DNA of 64,000 bases from Sphingobacterium sp. R2. Lineage in GTDB: Bacteria > Bacteroidota > Bacteroidia > Sphingobacteriales > Sphingobacteriaceae. The stretch is from the NCBI RefSeq assembly GCF_040760075.1, contig NZ_CP142884.1, positions 4,154,001 to 4,218,000 of the forward strand, given 5' to 3'. The translations under genes were made by a program, and so were the position numbers. How positions within the stretch are numbered: position 1 is the stretch's first letter; the number at the start of each line of letters is the position of its first letter. The notes beneath the pieces are model-generated. The model did not search any database and was not told the origin of the DNA. It saw only the letters and a list, made by a program, of their open reading frames with translations. Shown piece after piece: positions 34,446 to 43,359 of the stretch.

Positions 34446-35744
34446 GTGTCGTTAGAGAAACTAAAACTTAGCAAAAGATTGACTGCTACGATGACTGAAC
34501 TCGGTTATCTGGCTCCAAAGGAAATTCAGGGTCGGTGCATTTCCAGAATTCTTGGTGGACAGGATGTTATTGCCATCGCTCCTGAAGGAGCTGGCAAAAC
34601 CACAACTTATGTTTTAACCACTTTGATGAAGTTGAAATTCACAACAGATGAAGCTCCAAAGTTTTTGATCTTGGCGCCAAATGAAGAACGTATCGACGAA
34701 ATTGTTGAAAAATTCTACCAACTGAGCAAAAATAGAGACCTTCGCATTATTGGATTACGCGCATCAGGCAGTATGGAAGAGGAAATTGGGGAATTAGTTG
34801 ACGGAAAGGATATTGTTGTAGCTACACCAAATCGCGCTAGAGCGATTTATCTCAAACTAGCGCTAAATCTCAATCGAATTCAGACGTTAATTATCGATGA
34901 TGCGGAAGAGATTATCAAACAAGGAATGCAAACACCCGTACGCGAATTGGCGGAAAGCTGTGGTAAAGTGCAACATATCATATTCAGTACGGTTGAACAT
35001 CAGAAACTATATGACATGGTAGACAATTTCATGAATGAAGACTATGCCGTCATAGAGGTAGACGAACTTGAAAACGATACTGTTGACACCTTGGATTTGT
35101 TCGTATACCATGTCCCTAATTTCACAACAAAAATCAATTTATTAAATCATCTGCTGCAAGATAAAGAAGTATTTCAGAAAGTAGTAGTTTTTGTAAACAC
35201 GAAACTTACGGCCCAAAAATTAGCCAGCCACTTGTTCAGCAGGAATAAAGAAGAAATTGCGGTACTCAATCCATTATTTTACGACGATTTCGGTTATGAA
35301 GCCATTGAAGACTTCAAAGAAAATAGTCAATCCCGTGTATTGATTATTGCGAGAGAAAACACAAATGATATTGATCTTTCCGCTATTCCATTCTTATTCC
35401 AATTTGAATTACCAAATGAGAAGGAGCAATTCTTAAATCATCTCCTCAAAAATGAAGAGAACGAAGAAACTGTAATACTAACCTTTGCGACAGACCTGGA
35501 ATTACCTATGGTAAAAAAAGTCGAACAGGCCGTTGGTAAAAGAATGGACCTACTGGCGTTACCCGAAGATGTGTCCATATATAATTCGACCGCCGATAAG
35601 AAGAAAAAGGTGAATAAGGAAGAAGACCAAACAGATATTTCTCGTGGAGGAGCCTTTCACCAAAAGAAAGAAAGCAATGCTAAAACTTATAATTATGGCG
35701 GCGGTGAAAAAGCGAAAATGACCATGAAAATGAAAAAGAAATAG
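34446..35744 (+). CDS. DEAD-box helicase-like protein with degenerate catalytic motifs
   Basis: A 432-residue protein with the two RecA-like domains of DEAD-box RNA helicases, starting at GTG. Several motifs depart from consensus: the P-loop is APEGAGKTT (45-53; normally AxTGxGKT), motif II is DDAE at 151-154 instead of DEAD, motif III is FSTV instead of SAT, motif V lacks the RG pair (IARENTNDID), and motif VI, normally HRIGRxxR, is absent (FELPNEKEQFLNHLL is there instead). The Q-motif region GYLAPKEIQ and motif IV VVFVNTK are kept. The last 50 residues are strongly basic (ends MTMKMKKK), as in RNA-binding tails. The intact frame suggests a conserved paralogue that may bind RNA without unwinding it. 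A strong terminator follows. Confidence 0.88.
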   Translation: MSLEKLKLSKRLTATMTELGYLAPKEIQGRCISRILGGQDVIAIAPEGAGKTTTYVLTTLMKLKFTTDEAPKFLILAPNEERIDEIVEKFYQLSKNRDLRIIGLRASGSMEEEIGELVDGKDIVVATPNRARAIYLKLALNLNRIQTLIIDDAEEIIKQGMQTPVRELAESCGKVQHIIFSTVEHQKLYDMVDNFMNEDYAVIEVDELENDTVDTLDLFVYHVPNFTTKINLLNHLLQDKEVFQKVVVFVNTKLTAQKLASHLFSRNKEEIAVLNPLFYDDFGYEAIEDFKENSQSRVLIIARENTNDIDLSAIPFLFQFELPNEKEQFLNHLLKNEENEETVILTFATDLELPMVKKVEQAVGKRMDLLALPEDVSIYNSTADKKKKVNKEEDQTDISRGGAFHQKKESNAKTYNYGGGEKAKMTMKMKKK

Positions 35745-35755
35745 AAGTTCAAAAT

Positions 35756-35805
35756 AAATTACAATTAAAAAGGGAAGTTTCGACTTCCCTTTTTAATTGT
35801 AATTT
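35756..35805. terminator. Bidirectional terminator, DEAD-box-like gene / SGNH gene
   Basis: A perfect 23-bp stem, core AAAAAGGGAAGT / ACTTCCCTTTTT, with a TTCG tetraloop. A and T tracts flank both arms. The stop codon of the minus-strand SGNH gene (35793-35795) lies within the right arm. Confidence 0.95.
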
Positions 35806-36893
35806 AAAACCTTTCTCAACAACTTAATATAAGCATTTGCAATTCTTTCCATCCCTTCATCATTTGGATGCGCGTAGTCAACCGTAGAGTTCAGATCCAA
35901 ATTAAGCTCTTGACTCGATAACAGAAAAAGCTGGCGAACTCCTTTTGACCTTAATTTGTTGAAAGTAGCTTTCAATACGCGGCTGCTTTGCTGATATTCA
36001 GCATTTTTATCTTCATTAAAGACCTGTTCAATATTTCCAGAACTGTGTTGTGTCAAAATAATAGGCGTCTCAGGATGTTCTTTTTTTAAAAACGTTACCG
36101 CATAAACCAACAAAGAATCCAGCTGCTTTTCTGTTAAAGACTTCGAAATAGCGAGATTCGGAATACAATCCAGTACATAACAGGCTGCGTCCACGCTATT
36201 CATTACATTCAAAATCGGCTTTTCCAGTCGGCCATTACCCGAGAAGCACAAGTTGATTACCTCGTGCTCAAACGCACGTCCTACTTGATTGGTCCAAGCC
36301 AAACCTGGCCGGCTGGTACAGGCCCCCTGGCCAATTGATGTTCCATAGACGACAATTGGCTTTTTTGGAGTAGTATGCGTATAGGAGAATTTAGCTGTGC
36401 TTGGAACACCGATTCTTAACCACTTAACTGTATTATATAATGGAAGATATAAGCGATAATTAAACTTTTCATTACGACCAATATTCTTCCATTTATAAGA
36501 GACAGTGTCCGAAAAATCATAGTTACCATACGCCCATTTCCATTGCTTTTTTGCTGTATCAAAAGCGTAAAGATCGACGCCGCTGACAGCAGTTGTTGGC
36601 ATGTGTGGCATATTAAGCTCGCCCTCCACCTGATACTGAACAGTAATTTCGGGAGCAGATGTCTGAAAATCGATATAGAAACCCGCACTATTTTTACCAA
36701 GTTCCCATACAGGTTTACGTACTTGACTTTCCAATTCATCCGGAAGTCGGTTAAAGGCAGAGAGTTTACGATTCGCCAATCTACCCTGTACATGCCCATC
36801 TTCAAGTGGTGAAAACCAACGATAATTCTCTTGCGATTTGATAGCAGAAAAAGATAACAGTAAGTATACTGTCAACACTATTCTTGAGAACAT
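35793..36893 (-). CDS. Secreted SGNH/GDSL hydrolase
   Basis: A 366-residue exported esterase-like protein. Signal peptide MFSRIVLTVYLLLSFSAIKS. Residues about 25-175 form the N-terminal beta-domain seen in Bacteroidota SGNH hydrolases (YRWFSPLEDGHVQGR...). The catalytic domain follows, with block I VYGTSIGQGAC (nucleophile Ser), block II NLCFSGNGRL (Gly/Asn oxyanion), and block V DYAHPNDEG (catalytic Asp and His). The natural substrate is unknown; many relatives deacetylate polysaccharides. Its C-terminal codons lie inside the shared terminator palindrome. Confidence 0.9.
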   Translation of the reverse strand: MFSRIVLTVYLLLSFSAIKSQENYRWFSPLEDGHVQGRLANRKLSAFNRLPDELESQVRKPVWELGKNSAGFYIDFQTSAPEITVQYQVEGELNMPHMPTTAVSGVDLYAFDTAKKQWKWAYGNYDFSDTVSYKWKNIGRNEKFNYRLYLPLYNTVKWLRIGVPSTAKFSYTHTTPKKPIVVYGTSIGQGACTSRPGLAWTNQVGRAFEHEVINLCFSGNGRLEKPILNVMNSVDAACYVLDCIPNLAISKSLTEKQLDSLLVYAVTFLKKEHPETPIILTQHSSGNIEQVFNEDKNAEYQQSSRVLKATFNKLRSKGVRQLFLLSSQELNLDLNSTVDYAHPNDEGMERIANAYIKLLRKVLNYN

Positions 36894-36977
36894 ACAATAA
36901 TGAGTTTTAAGTTTGATCCAATTGATTATTAAAAAAGGAGCCTTTTGGCTCCCTCTTGTTGCGATTTATTTATTATA

Positions 36978-37793
36978 CTATAAAATAGCTTGTCTAACTC
37001 GTATCAGTTTTTCCATCAAACCTTCAAGCAAATCCAAATGCAACATATTCGCTCCATCAGACTTCGCATTTGCTGGATCGGGATGGGTTTCGATGAATAG
37101 ACCGTCAGCTCCTACTGCAATTGCAGCTTTTGCTATTGTTTCAATTAAAGCTGGCTTCCCTCCTGTTACACCAGACGTCTGATTGGGCTGTTGCAAAGAG
37201 TGTGTGCAGTCCATTATTGTAGGCACATTAAAAGCACGCATTTCCGGAATTCCGCGATAATCTACAATAAGATCCTGATAACCAAATGTGTTGCCACGAT
37301 CAGTTAAAAAAACCTTTTCATTGCCTGATTCCAAAATTTTATCGACTGCGAATTTCATGGACCCGGCACTCAAAAATTGTCCTTTTTTGACATTAACGAC
37401 CTTATTTGTTTTTGCCGCAGCAACTAACAAATCAGTTTGCCGGCATAAAAAAGCTGGAATTTGAAGAACATCAACATATGCAGCAGCCATTTCTGCCTCA
37501 TGGCTTTCATGAATATCCGTCACCGTCGGAATCCCAAAGGTATTACCAACCTTTTCCAAAATTTTCAATGCCTTTTCATCACCAATACCCATGAAGGAAT
37601 CTAGGCGAGATCGATTGGCCTTACGATAAGACCCCTTAAAAATGTAAGGAATATGAAGTTTATCTGTAATAGTAAAAATCTTTTCAGCGATACGCAAAGC
37701 GATTTCTTCTCCTTCAATCGCACAAGGCCCCGCCATTAAAAAGAAATTCTGCGATGTCCCGTTCTTAATTTCAGGAATGTATTTGTTAATCAT
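36978..37793 (-). CDS. kdsA: 3-deoxy-8-phosphooctulonate synthase (Kdo-8-P synthase)
   Basis: Condenses arabinose-5-phosphate with phosphoenolpyruvate to give Kdo-8-phosphate, the precursor of the Kdo of lipopolysaccharide. Blocks visible: FFLMAGPCAIEGEEIALRIAE, FKGSYRKANRSRLDSF, GIPTVTDIHE, QIPAFLCRQTDLL, VNVKKGQFLSAG, TDRGNTFGYQDLIVD and the C-terminal IETHPDPANAKSDGANM. 271 residues, normal length. It follows recQ by 14 bases on the same strand, so they are co-transcribed. The isomerase that makes its substrate (kdsD) is divergent from recQ just 2.3 kb away. Confidence 0.97.
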   Translation of the reverse strand: MINKYIPEIKNGTSQNFFLMAGPCAIEGEEIALRIAEKIFTITDKLHIPYIFKGSYRKANRSRLDSFMGIGDEKALKILEKVGNTFGIPTVTDIHESHEAEMAAAYVDVLQIPAFLCRQTDLLVAAAKTNKVVNVKKGQFLSAGSMKFAVDKILESGNEKVFLTDRGNTFGYQDLIVDYRGIPEMRAFNVPTIMDCTHSLQQPNQTSGVTGGKPALIETIAKAAIAVGADGLFIETHPDPANAKSDGANMLHLDLLEGLMEKLIRVRQAIL

Positions 37794-37807
37794 ATCATTA
37801 TAAATAA

Positions 37808-39997
37808 TTAATTGCCAAGCTCTGATAAAAATTTTATCCGCATCAATTGGAGATCCTCATAGCTATAGTCATCGCCTCCAAGTTCTTTCAATGCATTATT
37901 AATTGAATCAGTCTCCGCCGTCTTAAAATAGTCATACACCTCATCCTGACGATCCTCATCAATAATCTCGTCAATAAAATAATTGATATTTATTTTGGTA
38001 CCCGCATTTACGATGGTCTCAATTTCCTTCAATATTTCCTCATAAGTAATGCCCTTAGCTGAAGCAATATCATCCAAAGCTATTTTACGATCAATATTTT
38101 GAATGATAGATACCTTTAAAGCCGATTTATTCGCTGTACTCTTAATGACAAGATCCACAGGTCTGTCAATTTCATTCTCCTCCACGTACGCTTTGATCAA
38201 GGCAATAAAGGGCGGCCCAAATTTGATCGCTTTGCCATTCCCGACACCTTGAATCTGTTTCAATTCATCTATGCTGACTGGGTAATGCGTACACATCTCT
38301 TCGAGCGAAGGATCCTGAAAAATGACAAAAGGAGGTAAAGCTTTTCCCTTTGCTATTTTCTTCCGCAGGTCTTTCAACATGCCCAGCAAAACCGTGTCTA
38401 ATGCCCCTGTACCATGCCCCGCATCGTCCGAACTTGTTTGGTCACCACCTTCTATTGGACGATTTAAGACAAATTTTAATTGATAAGGATTGCCTATATA
38501 ATGCCTACCAATATCTGTCAATTTTAAAAGACCATAATGATCAATATCTTTTTCAATAAAATTATCCAGAACAGCCTGTCTAACCAAAGATTTCCAATAG
38601 ATAACGCCTTTGTCTTTCCCCTTTCCAAATAAGCGATGCTCATCATGCTTATAGGAAGACACCGGTTGATTATTTTGTCCCATCATTACGTTGATCACGT
38701 GATGATCATCAAACTTCTCTCCCTGCTCCTGAATGAATCCAAGTACATCACGCAATGACTCCTCCGCCTCAAAATATTCCTTCGCGGAGCGGCAGTTATC
38801 GCACATGTTATTACACCCCTGTTCATCAAAATTTTCTCCGAAATAATGAAGGATCTGTTTACGACGACAAACAGCAGACTCGGAATAATCGATAACTTCT
38901 TTTAAGATCTGTGTACCAATCTCCCGTTCAGCCACAGGTTTATCTTTCATAAACTTAGTGAGTTTTTCCACATCCTTTTCGGAGTAAAAAGCCAAACAGT
39001 AACCATCCCCCCCATCACGTCCAGCACGCCCAGTTTCCTGATAATATCCTTCCATAGATTTAGGGATATCGTGATGAATCACATAGCGAACATCCGGTTT
39101 GTCAATTCCCATACCGAAAGCAATTGTCGCCACAATCACTTCAACGTCCTCCATCAGAAATTTATCCTGTGTATCCGCTCTGGTTTTAGCATCTAATCCT
39201 GCGTGGTAAGGTAAAGCTTTAATCCCATTTAAGTTTAAAACCTCGCTAATCTCCTCCACTTTCTTACGGCTTAAGCAGTATACAATGCCTGTCTTTCCAG
39301 ATTTAGTTTTGATAAAACGAACAATCTCTTTAACGACATCTTTTTTGGGCCTTACCTCATAATATAAATTACTGCGATTAAATGATGATTTAAACAAAAC
39401 AGCATCATTCATCTGTAAATTTTTACGAATATCCGACTGCACCTTCGGGGTAGCGGTAGCGGTAAGTGCGATAATTGGAATATTTGGCCCTATTTCATTA
39501 ATTACCTGGCGAATTTTACGATATTCTGGTCTGAAATCGTGCCCCCATTCCGAAATACAATGCGCTTCATCAACAGCAACAAAAGATACTTTTATCTGAT
39601 GTAAAAATTCCAAATTTTCTTGCTTGGCAAGAGATTCAGGAGCAACATACAGCAACTTGGTTTTTCCAGCGACTACATCATCCTTAACCCTTGTGATCTC
39701 ACTCTTATTTAAAGAAGAATTCAAAAAATGAGCGATACTGTCTTCGCCACCGAATGCACGAAGTTGATCTACTTGGTTTTTCATTAAAGCTATCAGCGGC
39801 GAGATGACAATTGCAGTCCCTTCACTCATGAGTGCAGGAAGTTGGTAGCAAATTGATTTCCCTCCCCCGGTAGGCATAATTACAAACGTGTCTCTTCGCT
39901 GAAGGATACTCGTTATAATAGCCTCTTGATCTCCTTTAAAAGTATCAAAACCAAAAAAATCTTGTAAATTGTCGAAAAGTGATTTTTCTATTTCCAT
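37808..39997 (-). CDS. recQ: ATP-dependent DNA helicase RecQ
   Basis: 3'-5' DNA helicase for recombination and fork repair. Superfamily 2 motifs: Walker A MPTGGGKSICYQLPAL (about 40-55), DEAH box VAVDEAHCISEWGHDFRPEY, FNRSNLYYEV, MGIDKPDVRYVIHHDIP and QETGRAGRDGG. The zinc-binding Cys set of the RQC domain (C-RRKQ...CNNMCDNC) and an HRDC domain near 540-610 are present. A further helical extension of about 90 residues (IDRKIALDDIASAKGITYEEIL...) gives 729 residues, longer than E. coli RecQ but usual for Bacteroidota RecQ. It heads a recQ-kdsA operon. Confidence 0.97.
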   Translation of the reverse strand: MEIEKSLFDNLQDFFGFDTFKGDQEAIITSILQRRDTFVIMPTGGGKSICYQLPALMSEGTAIVISPLIALMKNQVDQLRAFGGEDSIAHFLNSSLNKSEITRVKDDVVAGKTKLLYVAPESLAKQENLEFLHQIKVSFVAVDEAHCISEWGHDFRPEYRKIRQVINEIGPNIPIIALTATATPKVQSDIRKNLQMNDAVLFKSSFNRSNLYYEVRPKKDVVKEIVRFIKTKSGKTGIVYCLSRKKVEEISEVLNLNGIKALPYHAGLDAKTRADTQDKFLMEDVEVIVATIAFGMGIDKPDVRYVIHHDIPKSMEGYYQETGRAGRDGGDGYCLAFYSEKDVEKLTKFMKDKPVAEREIGTQILKEVIDYSESAVCRRKQILHYFGENFDEQGCNNMCDNCRSAKEYFEAEESLRDVLGFIQEQGEKFDDHHVINVMMGQNNQPVSSYKHDEHRLFGKGKDKGVIYWKSLVRQAVLDNFIEKDIDHYGLLKLTDIGRHYIGNPYQLKFVLNRPIEGGDQTSSDDAGHGTGALDTVLLGMLKDLRKKIAKGKALPPFVIFQDPSLEEMCTHYPVSIDELKQIQGVGNGKAIKFGPPFIALIKAYVEENEIDRPVDLVIKSTANKSALKVSIIQNIDRKIALDDIASAKGITYEEILKEIETIVNAGTKININYFIDEIIDEDRQDEVYDYFKTAETDSINNALKELGGDDYSYEDLQLMRIKFLSELGN

Positions 39998-40008
39998 TGC
40001 GCCTTGGG

Positions 40009-40016
40009 CAAAAATA
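40009..40016 (-). promoter_or_regulatory. -7 box of the recQ-kdsA operon
   Basis: TATTTTTG on the minus strand, 11 bases before the recQ ATG. Confidence 0.45.
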
Positions 40017-40053
40017 AGATAGATAAATGAAGAAATAATCTTGAAAAATAATC

Positions 40054-40061
40054 TATTTTTG
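40054..40061 (+). promoter_or_regulatory. -7 box of kdsD
   Basis: TATTTTTG followed by CA, 37 bases before the kdsD GTG. The recQ and kdsD promoters are divergent within about 50 bases. Confidence 0.5.
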
Positions 40062-40098
40062 CAATCTATTCTAATATATAAAAGTAAGAGTATTTTTT

Positions 40099-41064
40099 GT
40101 GAAAAACAACTACGAAATAAAAAATATAGCTATTCAAGCTATTCAAGAAGAAGCGAAAGCAGTAGCTGCCTTAGCCCAATATATTGATGATGATTTTGTT
40201 ACCATTGTTAATCGCATATTAAATCTACAAGGAAGGGTTGTCGTTACTGGGATTGGCAAAAGTGCTATTATTGCACAGAAGATAGTAGCGACCCTAAATT
40301 CGACTGGAACGCCATCAATCTTCATGCATGCAGCTGATGCTATTCATGGCGATCTCGGAATCATCCAGCAAAATGATTTAATTATTGCCATCTCAAAAAG
40401 TGGCAATACACCCGAGATTAAGGTGCTGGTTCCCTTTTTAAAACAAACAAAGAATGTATTGATTGCTTTGGTCGGAAATACAGCATCCTATTTGGCAAAA
40501 AATGCCGACTACATCTTGAACACCACGGTCGAAAAAGAAGCGTGCCCCAACAATCTGGCCCCCACCTCGAGTACAACGGCGCAATTAGCCATGGGTGATG
40601 CACTTGCTGTCGTATTACAGGAATGCCGAGATTTCACAGACAGAGATTTCGCGAAATATCATCCTGGCGGAGCATTAGGCAAAAAATTGTATTTAAGAGT
40701 GGGCGATCTGTCTGATCAGAATGGAAAACCTAGCGTCCAACAGCAGGCCACTGTCAGCGATATTATCATTACCATTACACAATTTAGACTGGGTGCAGTA
40801 GCTGTACTGGACGGTGACCGTATCGTTGGCATTATCACCGATGGCGATATAAGACGCATGTTAGAAAAACACACCGATCTCGGAAGTGTAACAGCCGGAG
40901 ATATTATGGGAAAATCACCCAAAATCATCGATAAAAATGAACTCGCGGCAAATGCCCTTCATATCATGCGCGAAAATAACATCACGCAACTATTGGTATC
41001 CTACAAAAATGATTATGACGGCATTATTCACATTCAGGACCTACTTAAAGAGGGTATAATATAA
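40099..41064 (+). CDS. kdsD: Arabinose-5-phosphate isomerase
   Basis: Interconverts ribulose-5-phosphate and arabinose-5-phosphate, the first step of Kdo synthesis. An N-terminal SIS domain (about 25-195) with VVVTGIGKSAIIAQKIVATLNSTGTPS, HGDLGII, IAISKSGNTPE and CPNNLAPTSSTTAQLAMGDALA; two C-terminal CBS domains (about 210-320) with ILITDGDIRR-like VGIITDGDIRRML and ITQLLVSY. 321 residues, start GTG. It lies beside kdsA across recQ, so two steps of the Kdo pathway are neighbours, although on opposite strands. Confidence 0.96.
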   Translation: MKNNYEIKNIAIQAIQEEAKAVAALAQYIDDDFVTIVNRILNLQGRVVVTGIGKSAIIAQKIVATLNSTGTPSIFMHAADAIHGDLGIIQQNDLIIAISKSGNTPEIKVLVPFLKQTKNVLIALVGNTASYLAKNADYILNTTVEKEACPNNLAPTSSTTAQLAMGDALAVVLQECRDFTDRDFAKYHPGGALGKKLYLRVGDLSDQNGKPSVQQQATVSDIIITITQFRLGAVAVLDGDRIVGIITDGDIRRMLEKHTDLGSVTAGDIMGKSPKIIDKNELAANALHIMRENNITQLLVSYKNDYDGIIHIQDLLKEGII

Positions 41065-41162
41065 CTGTAATAAAGTTGTTAGATAGGAGATTAATAGGCA
41101 ATAAATACTACATTTGGCATATCAGTTGTTCTATTTTAATCATAAAGTAATATCTTAGAAGC

Positions 41163-41537
41163 ATGAAAAAGTATATAACAATTTTAGCAGTGATCATTTC
41201 CTTTATTGGTTTCTCGTCTATGCAGGCCGGCCAAGGGGAATTTAAATTCGAAAAAGAAACCCACGATTTTGGAAAAATACCGGCAGGCACACCCGTTTCG
41301 TATAATTTCAAATTTTCAAATACTGGTAGTGAGCCAATTATTATTTCAAACGTTGTCCCAACGTGTGGTTGTTCAGTAGCAGAATTCACAAAAACCCCAA
41401 TTAAACCGGGTGAAAGCGGCACCATCAAAGTGACCTATAATGCAGCTGCCAAAGCTCCATTCACAAAGAGCTTTACCGTGCAATCGAATACCAAGACTCC
41501 TGTAAAAACCCTCTACATTAAGGGTATAGTGGAATAA
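41163..41537 (+). CDS. DUF1573 domain secreted protein
   Basis: A 124-residue exported protein. Signal peptide MKKYITILAVIISFIGFSSM followed by one DUF1573 domain, an ASPM/SPD-2-like Ig fold: EKETHDFGKIPAGTPVSYNFKF, the conserved VVPTCGCSVAEF and PIKPGESGTIKVTYN. The TCGC motif is the family hallmark. The function is unknown in the family. Single gene with a very strong terminator. Confidence 0.92.
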   Translation: MKKYITILAVIISFIGFSSMQAGQGEFKFEKETHDFGKIPAGTPVSYNFKFSNTGSEPIIISNVVPTCGCSVAEFTKTPIKPGESGTIKVTYNAAAKAPFTKSFTVQSNTKTPVKTLYIKGIVE

Positions 41538-41550
41538 TAACATTGGAAAT

Positions 41551-41596
41551 ATAAAACAAAAAAAGCCACATCATGATGTGGCTTTTTTTGTTTTAT
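41551..41596. terminator. Perfect 46-base palindromic terminator
   Basis: ATAAAAC A7 GCCACATCA reads as its own reverse complement through the centre (TCATGA), ending T7 GTTTTAT. It follows the DUF1573 stop by 13 bases and would work in both directions. Confidence 0.93.
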
Positions 41597-41602
41597 TTTG
41601 GT

Positions 41603-41610
41603 TAAATTTG
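41603..41610 (+). promoter_or_regulatory. -7 box of the aminotransferase gene
   Basis: TAAATTTG followed by CA, directly after the terminator palindrome and 25 bases before the ATG at 41636. Confidence 0.55.
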
Positions 41611-41635
41611 CACGACTAATTTTAAAAAAACTATA

Positions 41636-42838
41636 ATGCCAGTACTATCAGAAAAAGGGCTTAATATGCCTGCGTCACCAATCAGAAAACTGACGCCGTA
41701 TGCTGATCAAGCAAAAAAAGAAGGTAAGAAGATATACCACCTTAATATCGGACAGCCTGATATCCAGACGCCTGAAGTTATGCTCAATGCTTTGAAAAAT
41801 ATAGAGTTCAAAGTTTGGGCCTATACGCCATCTGAAGGTACTGCTTCCTATCGGAACAAATTAGCTGAATATTATAATAAACTAAATTATAATATCGAGC
41901 CTACAGATATATTAGTAACAAACGGTGGTTCGGAAGCCATTACAATTGCAATGCAGGCCTGCTTGAATGAAGGCGAAGAAATTATTATTCCAGAACCATT
42001 CTACGCAAATTATAACGGTTTTGCCTGCTCCTCAGATGTAGTGATTAAACCCATCATGTCATACATTGAAAACGGATTTGCCCTCCCTTCTATCGCTGAG
42101 TTTGAAAAAGTAATTACGCCCAAAACCAAAGCGATCTGTATCTGCAACCCCAATAACCCGACGGGTTATCTTTATTCGAGAGCAGAATTAGAGGCTTTAC
42201 GCGAGCTTTGCTTAAAATATGACCTTTACCTATTCTCGGATGAAGCTTATCGCGAATTCTGCTATGACGGTAGAGAGTTTATTTCTCCAATGCATTTAGA
42301 AGGGCTCGAAAACAATGTTGTTATCTTCGATACGGTATCAAAACGTTACTCTGCATGCGGTGCCCGCATTGGATGTATCATCACAAAAAATAAAGAATTA
42401 TACCAAACCGCACTTAAATTTGCTCAAGCTCGCTTAAGCCCTTCTTTGGAAGGACAGATTGCAGGCGAAGCAGCTGTCGATACACCCGACAGCTATTTTG
42501 AAGCGGTGTCGAAGGAATATACAGCGCGCAGAGATACCCTCGTGAAAGGACTTAATGCCATTGAAGGGGTCTATTGCCCTAATCCTGGAGGAGCATTTTA
42601 CGTCGTCGCCAAACTACCAATTGACCATGCAGACAGATTTTGCCAATGGATGCTGGAAGAATTTTCGTATAACAATGAAACAGTCATGATGGCTCCGGCT
42701 ACGGGTTTCTACAGCACAGCGGGAGCTGGTATAAATGAAGTGAGACTCGCCTACGTACTGAATCAAGGTGATCTTAATAATGCCCTAATTTGTTTGGAAA
42801 AAGCACTTGAAGTTTATCCAGGACGAACAAATTCATAA
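41636..42838 (+). CDS. PLP-dependent aminotransferase, class I/II (aspartate type)
   Basis: Cytoplasmic aminotransferase. Blocks: HLNIGQPDIQTP (about 36-47), YTPSEGTASYRNKLAEYY, LVTNGGSEAITIAMQ, CNPNNPTGYLYS (PLP-binding Asn), LFSDEAYREF (Asp/Tyr), and the PLP-lysine segment DTVSKRYSACGARIGC. The C-terminal EVRLAY carries the substrate-carboxylate Arg. 400 residues, complete. This group is usually aspartate or aromatic aminotransferase (AspB-like); the exact donor/acceptor cannot be read off. A hairpin terminator follows. Confidence 0.92.
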   Translation: MPVLSEKGLNMPASPIRKLTPYADQAKKEGKKIYHLNIGQPDIQTPEVMLNALKNIEFKVWAYTPSEGTASYRNKLAEYYNKLNYNIEPTDILVTNGGSEAITIAMQACLNEGEEIIIPEPFYANYNGFACSSDVVIKPIMSYIENGFALPSIAEFEKVITPKTKAICICNPNNPTGYLYSRAELEALRELCLKYDLYLFSDEAYREFCYDGREFISPMHLEGLENNVVIFDTVSKRYSACGARIGCIITKNKELYQTALKFAQARLSPSLEGQIAGEAAVDTPDSYFEAVSKEYTARRDTLVKGLNAIEGVYCPNPGGAFYVVAKLPIDHADRFCQWMLEEFSYNNETVMMAPATGFYSTAGAGINEVRLAYVLNQGDLNNALICLEKALEVYPGRTNS

Positions 42839-42856
42839 GGAATTGAAGCAGTTAGG

Positions 42857-42884
42857 AAAGGCGGACCAGTTATGGTTCGCCTTT
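42857..42884 (+). terminator. Terminator of the aminotransferase gene
   Basis: Arms AAAGGCGGACCA and TGGTTCGCCTTT (one G-U pair), GTTA loop, T-rich tail; 18 bases after the stop codon. Confidence 0.8.
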
Positions 42885-42998
42885 CTCTTTAACCATATAT
42901 CCATTACTTTAAACAATGCTCGGTATCCTTTTTTAAAAAAAATAAAACAAATTTTTAAAGCACCTTGTTCTTATCATAGTAACTAAAAGATATTGCAT

Positions 42999-43292
42999 AT
43001 GGATAAATTGAAGAAATTCCAATTGATGGAAAAAATAGCAAGAGAGTTAGAAGATGTCCGGAATAGTCAACAAGCTGTTTTAGAAAAAATAGGCAAAATC
43101 GAAGTTGATAACATCGAACTGGGCGACAAGAATATTGAAAAGACAATTCCCGATATCTATCAACGTACAGCAGATAATTCGGATGCTATCAAAGCTCTTC
43201 TGGAATCATTTCAAGAACAAACAGAGGAATTTGGAGAAAAAAATAATGTGGGTAAGTTATTAGAACAACAACAAATTAATAGTGTGAAATAG
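42999..43292 (+). CDS. Small coiled-coil protein of unknown function
   Basis: A 97-residue acidic protein, almost wholly helical (MDKLKKFQLMEKIARELEDVRNSQQ...; ALLESFQEQTEEFGEKNN). No signal or membrane segment. I do not recognise a family. The start is the ATG at 42999; the frame also has a TTG two codons before it (42993), which I rejected. It stands alone and is closed by a 40-base perfect palindrome, which supports its being a transcribed gene. Confidence 0.7.
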   Translation: MDKLKKFQLMEKIARELEDVRNSQQAVLEKIGKIEVDNIELGDKNIEKTIPDIYQRTADNSDAIKALLESFQEQTEEFGEKNNVGKLLEQQQINSVK

Positions 43293-43315
43293 TTAACCTC
43301 AAAACATTGATAAGA

Positions 43316-43355
43316 AAATAAGCGGGGGAGATTGATCAATCTCCCCCGCTTATTT
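43316..43355. terminator. Perfect 40-base palindromic terminator
   Basis: AAATAAGCGGGGGAGATTGA mirrors itself through the centre to TATTT. G/C core GCGGGGGAG/CTCCCCCGC. It lies 23 bases after the coiled-coil gene and 5 bases from the cmk stop, so it serves both convergent genes. Confidence 0.93.
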
Positions 43356-43359
43356 GTAT

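Noticed and set aside
36978..41064. A full Kdo/LPS biosynthesis operon
   Set aside because: Only kdsA and kdsD are present, on opposite strands and split by recQ; kdsB, kdsC and waaA are not seen.
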